Notes under the pieces: model-generated
Told to the model about the DNA's origin: nothing
The model's input: the letters and a program-made list of their open reading frames with translations, nothing else
Databases searched by the model: none
Made by a program: the position numbers and the translations under genes
Source: an uncultured Verrucomicrobiota bacterium
Lineage (GTDB): Bacteria > Verrucomicrobiota > Kiritimatiellia > RFP12 > UBA1067
Assembly: GCA_945483525.1 (NCBI GenBank)
Contig: CALYRV010000043.1
Coordinates: 1 to 14,966, forward strand
DNA: 14,966 bases
Direction: 5' to 3'
Shown here: in pieces, positions 12,647 through 14,966 of the stretch
How positions within the stretch are numbered: the stretch's first letter is position 1
Layout: the number at the start of each line of letters is the position of its first letter

Positions 12647-14251
12647 ATGGCAGGCGAATATCAGTTCTCTCTCATTGATGTCACTAAACAGGTCGGCACG
12701 AAGACCATTCTGAAGGATGTCAATCTTTCGTTCTTTTACGGAGCGCACATCGGCGTGATCGGTTCCAATGGAGCCGGCAAGTCGTCGCTTCTGAAAATCC
12801 TCGCGGGACTCGACACCGACCTCATGGGGACGGTTCAGGTCGCCAAGGGCACCAAGGTCGGCTACCTCCCACAGGAGCCGGTGCTAGATGATGAGAAGAC
12901 CGTACTGGAGAGCGTGATGGAAGGAGTCGCCGAAGCGCAGGCGATGGTCGAGAAGTACGAGGATCTCTGCTGCAACCTCGACGATCCGAAGGCCGAGGCG
13001 GAGATGGCGCGGCTGCAGGAGATCATTGATGCGAATGACTACTGGAATCTCGAGAATCTCGTCGAACGCCGTATGGCTGATCTCGGGTGTCCCGACGGTT
13101 CAAAGAAGGTCGCAGTACTCTCTGGCGGCGAACGTCGCCGCGTAGCGATCGCAAGACTTATCCTTTCCAATCCCGACGTGATGCTGCTCGACGAGCCGAC
13201 TAATCATCTTGATGCCGAGACGACTTTTCGCCTGGAGGCGTATCTCAAGGAGTTCAAGGGGACGCTTATTGTCGTGACGCACGACCGTTACTTTCTCTCC
13301 GATGTTACAGACTGGATCCTCGAGCTCGATCACGGCATCTGCTATCCCTACAAAGGCAATTACGAGGAGTGGCTTAAGCAGAAGGAGGCGATGCTCCAGC
13401 GCGAGGCGAAGGTCGAGAAGTCGCGTCAGAAGATGCTCGAGAACGAGCTCAAGTGGATTCAGACAAATCCTTCAGGGCGCCATGCGAAGGCGAAGGCGCG
13501 TGTCGAGCGTTACGAGGAGCTGCAGAAGCAGGAGGTTTCGACGCGGGAGGATGATCTCGTCATTCGTATTCCCGCGGGACCGCGTCTCGGCGATCTCGTG
13601 GTCCGTGCCGAGCACGTCAAGATGGCGTTCGGCGATCAGGTGCTGTATGATGATCTTAATTTCGATCTGCCGCGCGGCGGCATTGTCGGTGTCATTGGTG
13701 CGAATGGTGCGGGCAAGACGACGCTTTTCAAGCTTATCACCGGACAGCTTCAGCCGGTTTCTGGCAGTTTCAAGGTCGGCGACACCGTTAAGCTTTCCTA
13801 TGTCGATCAGACGCGCAGCGAGCTGAAGGCGGACGAGACGGTTTACGAGGCGATAACCGGCGGCGGCGAGTTCGTGAAGCTTGCGGGTACGACGATGATG
13901 AACGGTCGCGCTTATTGTTCGCGTTTTAATTTCCGCGGTCCGGAACAGCAGAAGAAGGTCGGGGTGCTTTCCGGAGGTGAACGTAATCGTGTGCATCTTG
14001 CGAAGCTGCTCACGTCGGGTGGCAACCTCCTGCTGCTCGACGAACCGACAAACGATCTCGATGTCGCGACACTTCGTTCGTTAGAAGAGGGTTTGCAGGA
14101 TTTCGGCGGCTGTGTGATGGTTGTTTCTCACGACCGCTGGTTCCTCGATCGTATTGCGACGCACATCCTTGCTTTTGAAGGTAAGGGCAAGACCACTTGG
14201 TTCGAAGGCAGCTATTCCGAATACCATGAACAGCTCGCCAAGCGCAAGTAA
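12647..14251 (+). CDS. ettA: ABC-F ATPase, energy-dependent translational throttle (EttA type)
   Basis: The 534-residue cytosolic protein has two ABC domains and no membrane segment. Domain 1 has GSNGAGKS (39-46), LSGGE (158-162) and VMLLDEP (178-184). Domain 2 has GANGAGKT (350-357), LSGGE (441-445) and LLLLDEP (461-467). The linker contains the charged EttA-like segment KWIQTNPSGRHAKAKARVERYEEL (268-292 by position), and the N-terminus (QFS, ILKDVNLSFF, PQEPVLD) fits EttA rather than Uup or YheS. EttA binds the ribosomal E site and tunes early elongation to the ATP/ADP ratio. The gene stands 95 bases after the kinase gene. Its ATG is preceded by an octamer array rather than a ribosome binding site. 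Confidence 0.93.
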   Translation: MAGEYQFSLIDVTKQVGTKTILKDVNLSFFYGAHIGVIGSNGAGKSSLLKILAGLDTDLMGTVQVAKGTKVGYLPQEPVLDDEKTVLESVMEGVAEAQAMVEKYEDLCCNLDDPKAEAEMARLQEIIDANDYWNLENLVERRMADLGCPDGSKKVAVLSGGERRRVAIARLILSNPDVMLLDEPTNHLDAETTFRLEAYLKEFKGTLIVVTHDRYFLSDVTDWILELDHGICYPYKGNYEEWLKQKEAMLQREAKVEKSRQKMLENELKWIQTNPSGRHAKAKARVERYEELQKQEVSTREDDLVIRIPAGPRLGDLVVRAEHVKMAFGDQVLYDDLNFDLPRGGIVGVIGANGAGKTTLFKLITGQLQPVSGSFKVGDTVKLSYVDQTRSELKADETVYEAITGGGEFVKLAGTTMMNGRAYCSRFNFRGPEQQKKVGVLSGGERNRVHLAKLLTSGGNLLLLDEPTNDLDVATLRSLEEGLQDFGGCVMVVSHDRWFLDRIATHILAFEGKGKTTWFEGSYSEYHEQLAKRK

Positions 14252-14275
14252 GTGGTCGCGAATCATAGTTTACGG

Positions 14276-14304
14276 TTGAATCAGTTTTTAGTTTATGGTA
14301 CAAT
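14276..14304 (+). promoter_or_regulatory. Promoter of rhaA
   Basis: TTGAAT (14276-14281) and TACAAT (14299-14304) are separated by 17 bases, and TG-G precedes the -10 box (14296-14298), so both a -35 and an extended -10 are present. The start would be near 14311. AAGGAG (14318-14323) is a good ribosome binding site 9 bases before the ATG at 14333. Confidence 0.75.
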
Positions 14305-14332
14305 CACTTCAACTCTTAAGGAGAAAATGTAA

Positions 14333-14966
14333 ATGAGCTATAGTGACGCCAAGAAGAAGTTCGCTAAGATCGGCATCGATACCGAGAAGGTTCTGAAGGA
14401 CCTCGCGAAGATTTCCATTTCCCTCCACTGCTGGCAGGGCGACGACGTCGGAGGTTTCGAGACGACCGGCGGCGCCTCCGGCGGCATCCAGACGACCGGC
14501 AACTATCCGGGCAAGGCCCGCACGCCGGAAGAGCTTCAGAAGGACCTCGAGTTCGCCCTTGCGCTCATCCCTGGTAAGCACCGCGTCAACCTCCACGCCT
14601 GCTATGGTATCCATAAGGGCAAGGTGACGGACCGCAACAAGCTCTCCATCGAGAACTTCAAGCCGTGGGTCGCGTGGGCCAAGCGCGAGGGCGTTAAGCT
14701 CGACTTCAATCCGACCTTCTTCTCCCACAAGAATGTCGTCGACGGTCTCACGCTCTCCGCTCCCGATCCGAAGATCCGCAAGTTTTGGATCGAGCATGGC
14801 ATCCAGTGCCTCAAGATCGCCGAGTACTTCGGCAAGGAGCTCAAGTCTCCCTGCTCAATCAACTTCTGGTGTCCCGACGGCTACAAGGACGAGCCCAGCG
14901 ACCGTCTCGGTCCGCGTCAGCGCATGGCCGACTCGCTCGACAAGATCTTCAAGTACAAGTACGACA
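14333..14966 (+). CDS. rhaA: L-rhamnose isomerase (5' part, cut by window end)
   Basis: The first 211 residues of an enzyme normally about 420 long are present. It converts L-rhamnose to L-rhamnulose, the first step of rhamnose catabolism. The N-terminal half follows E. coli RhaA closely: [15 protein letters not shown] (28-42 region), [34 protein letters not shown] and FWIEHGIQC. Metal-binding residues lie mainly in the missing half. It has its own promoter and a strong Shine-Dalgarno sequence, in contrast to several neighbours. No rhamnose regulator is visible. Rhamnose supply from plant pectin or bacterial polysaccharide is inferred. Confidence 0.95.
   Translation, partial: MSYSDAKKKFAKIGIDTEKVLKDLAKISISLHCWQGDDVGGFETTGGASGGIQTTGNYPGKARTPEELQKDLEFALALIPGKHRVNLHACYGIHKGKVTDRNKLSIENFKPWVAWAKREGVKLDFNPTFFSHKNVVDGLTLSAPDPKIRKFWIEHGIQCLKIAEYFGKELKSPCSINFWCPDGYKDEPSDRLGPRQRMADSLDKIFKYKYD

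Overview
The window looks like a chromosomal segment of a Gram-negative anaerobe of the PVC group, most likely Verrucomicrobiota/Kiritimatiellae-like. This is inferred from a short lysine-rich histone H1-like protein, an iron-sulfur aldo/keto reductase cluster, a 23S-IVP-type four-helix-bundle gene embedded in short tandem repeats, and moderately high GC. No rRNA or marker gene is present to fix the taxonomy. Genes for deoxysugar handling (fucU, rhaA), a YhcH-family protein and a UDP-xylose-type SDR suggest a life on plant or host glycans.

Layout. (1) 1-3004: the end of an unidentified gene, then a three-gene redox operon: a NapH-like membrane Fe-S protein, an aldo/keto reductase with a C-terminal ferredoxin domain, and a Tat-signal four-cluster ferredoxin fused to a DUF1893 domain. 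(2) 3005-3520: a four-helix-bundle gene between two inverted arrays of a 7-base repeat (GTGCAGG), which looks like a small inserted cassette. (3) 3524-4906: purB. (4) 4908-5942, minus strand: yhcH-luxS, convergent with purB. (5) 6036-6404: a histone H1-like gene with its own promoter and a strong terminator. (6) 6404-12551: purE, UXS-like SDR, queA, fucU, murJ and a histidine kinase, closely packed with 4-base overlaps at the downstream end. (7) 12647-14251: an EttA-type ABC-F ATPase. (8) 14276 to the end: rhaA with its own promoter, cut by the window edge.

Two patterns run through the whole window. First, several genes are preceded by an extended -10 promoter (TGN-TATAAT; the exact string TTTGATATAATA occurs three times) placed only 7-10 bases before the ATG, which implies leaderless or nearly leaderless mRNAs. 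Second, short tandem repeats of 6-8 bases recur in three kinds of place: between genes, directly before start codons of genes lacking a Shine-Dalgarno sequence (queA, ettA, luxS), and in frame inside genes (yhcH, the SDR, queA), where they add about 10 residues at places where the protein families usually have a short loop. This dispersed repeat system is the most unusual feature of the window.
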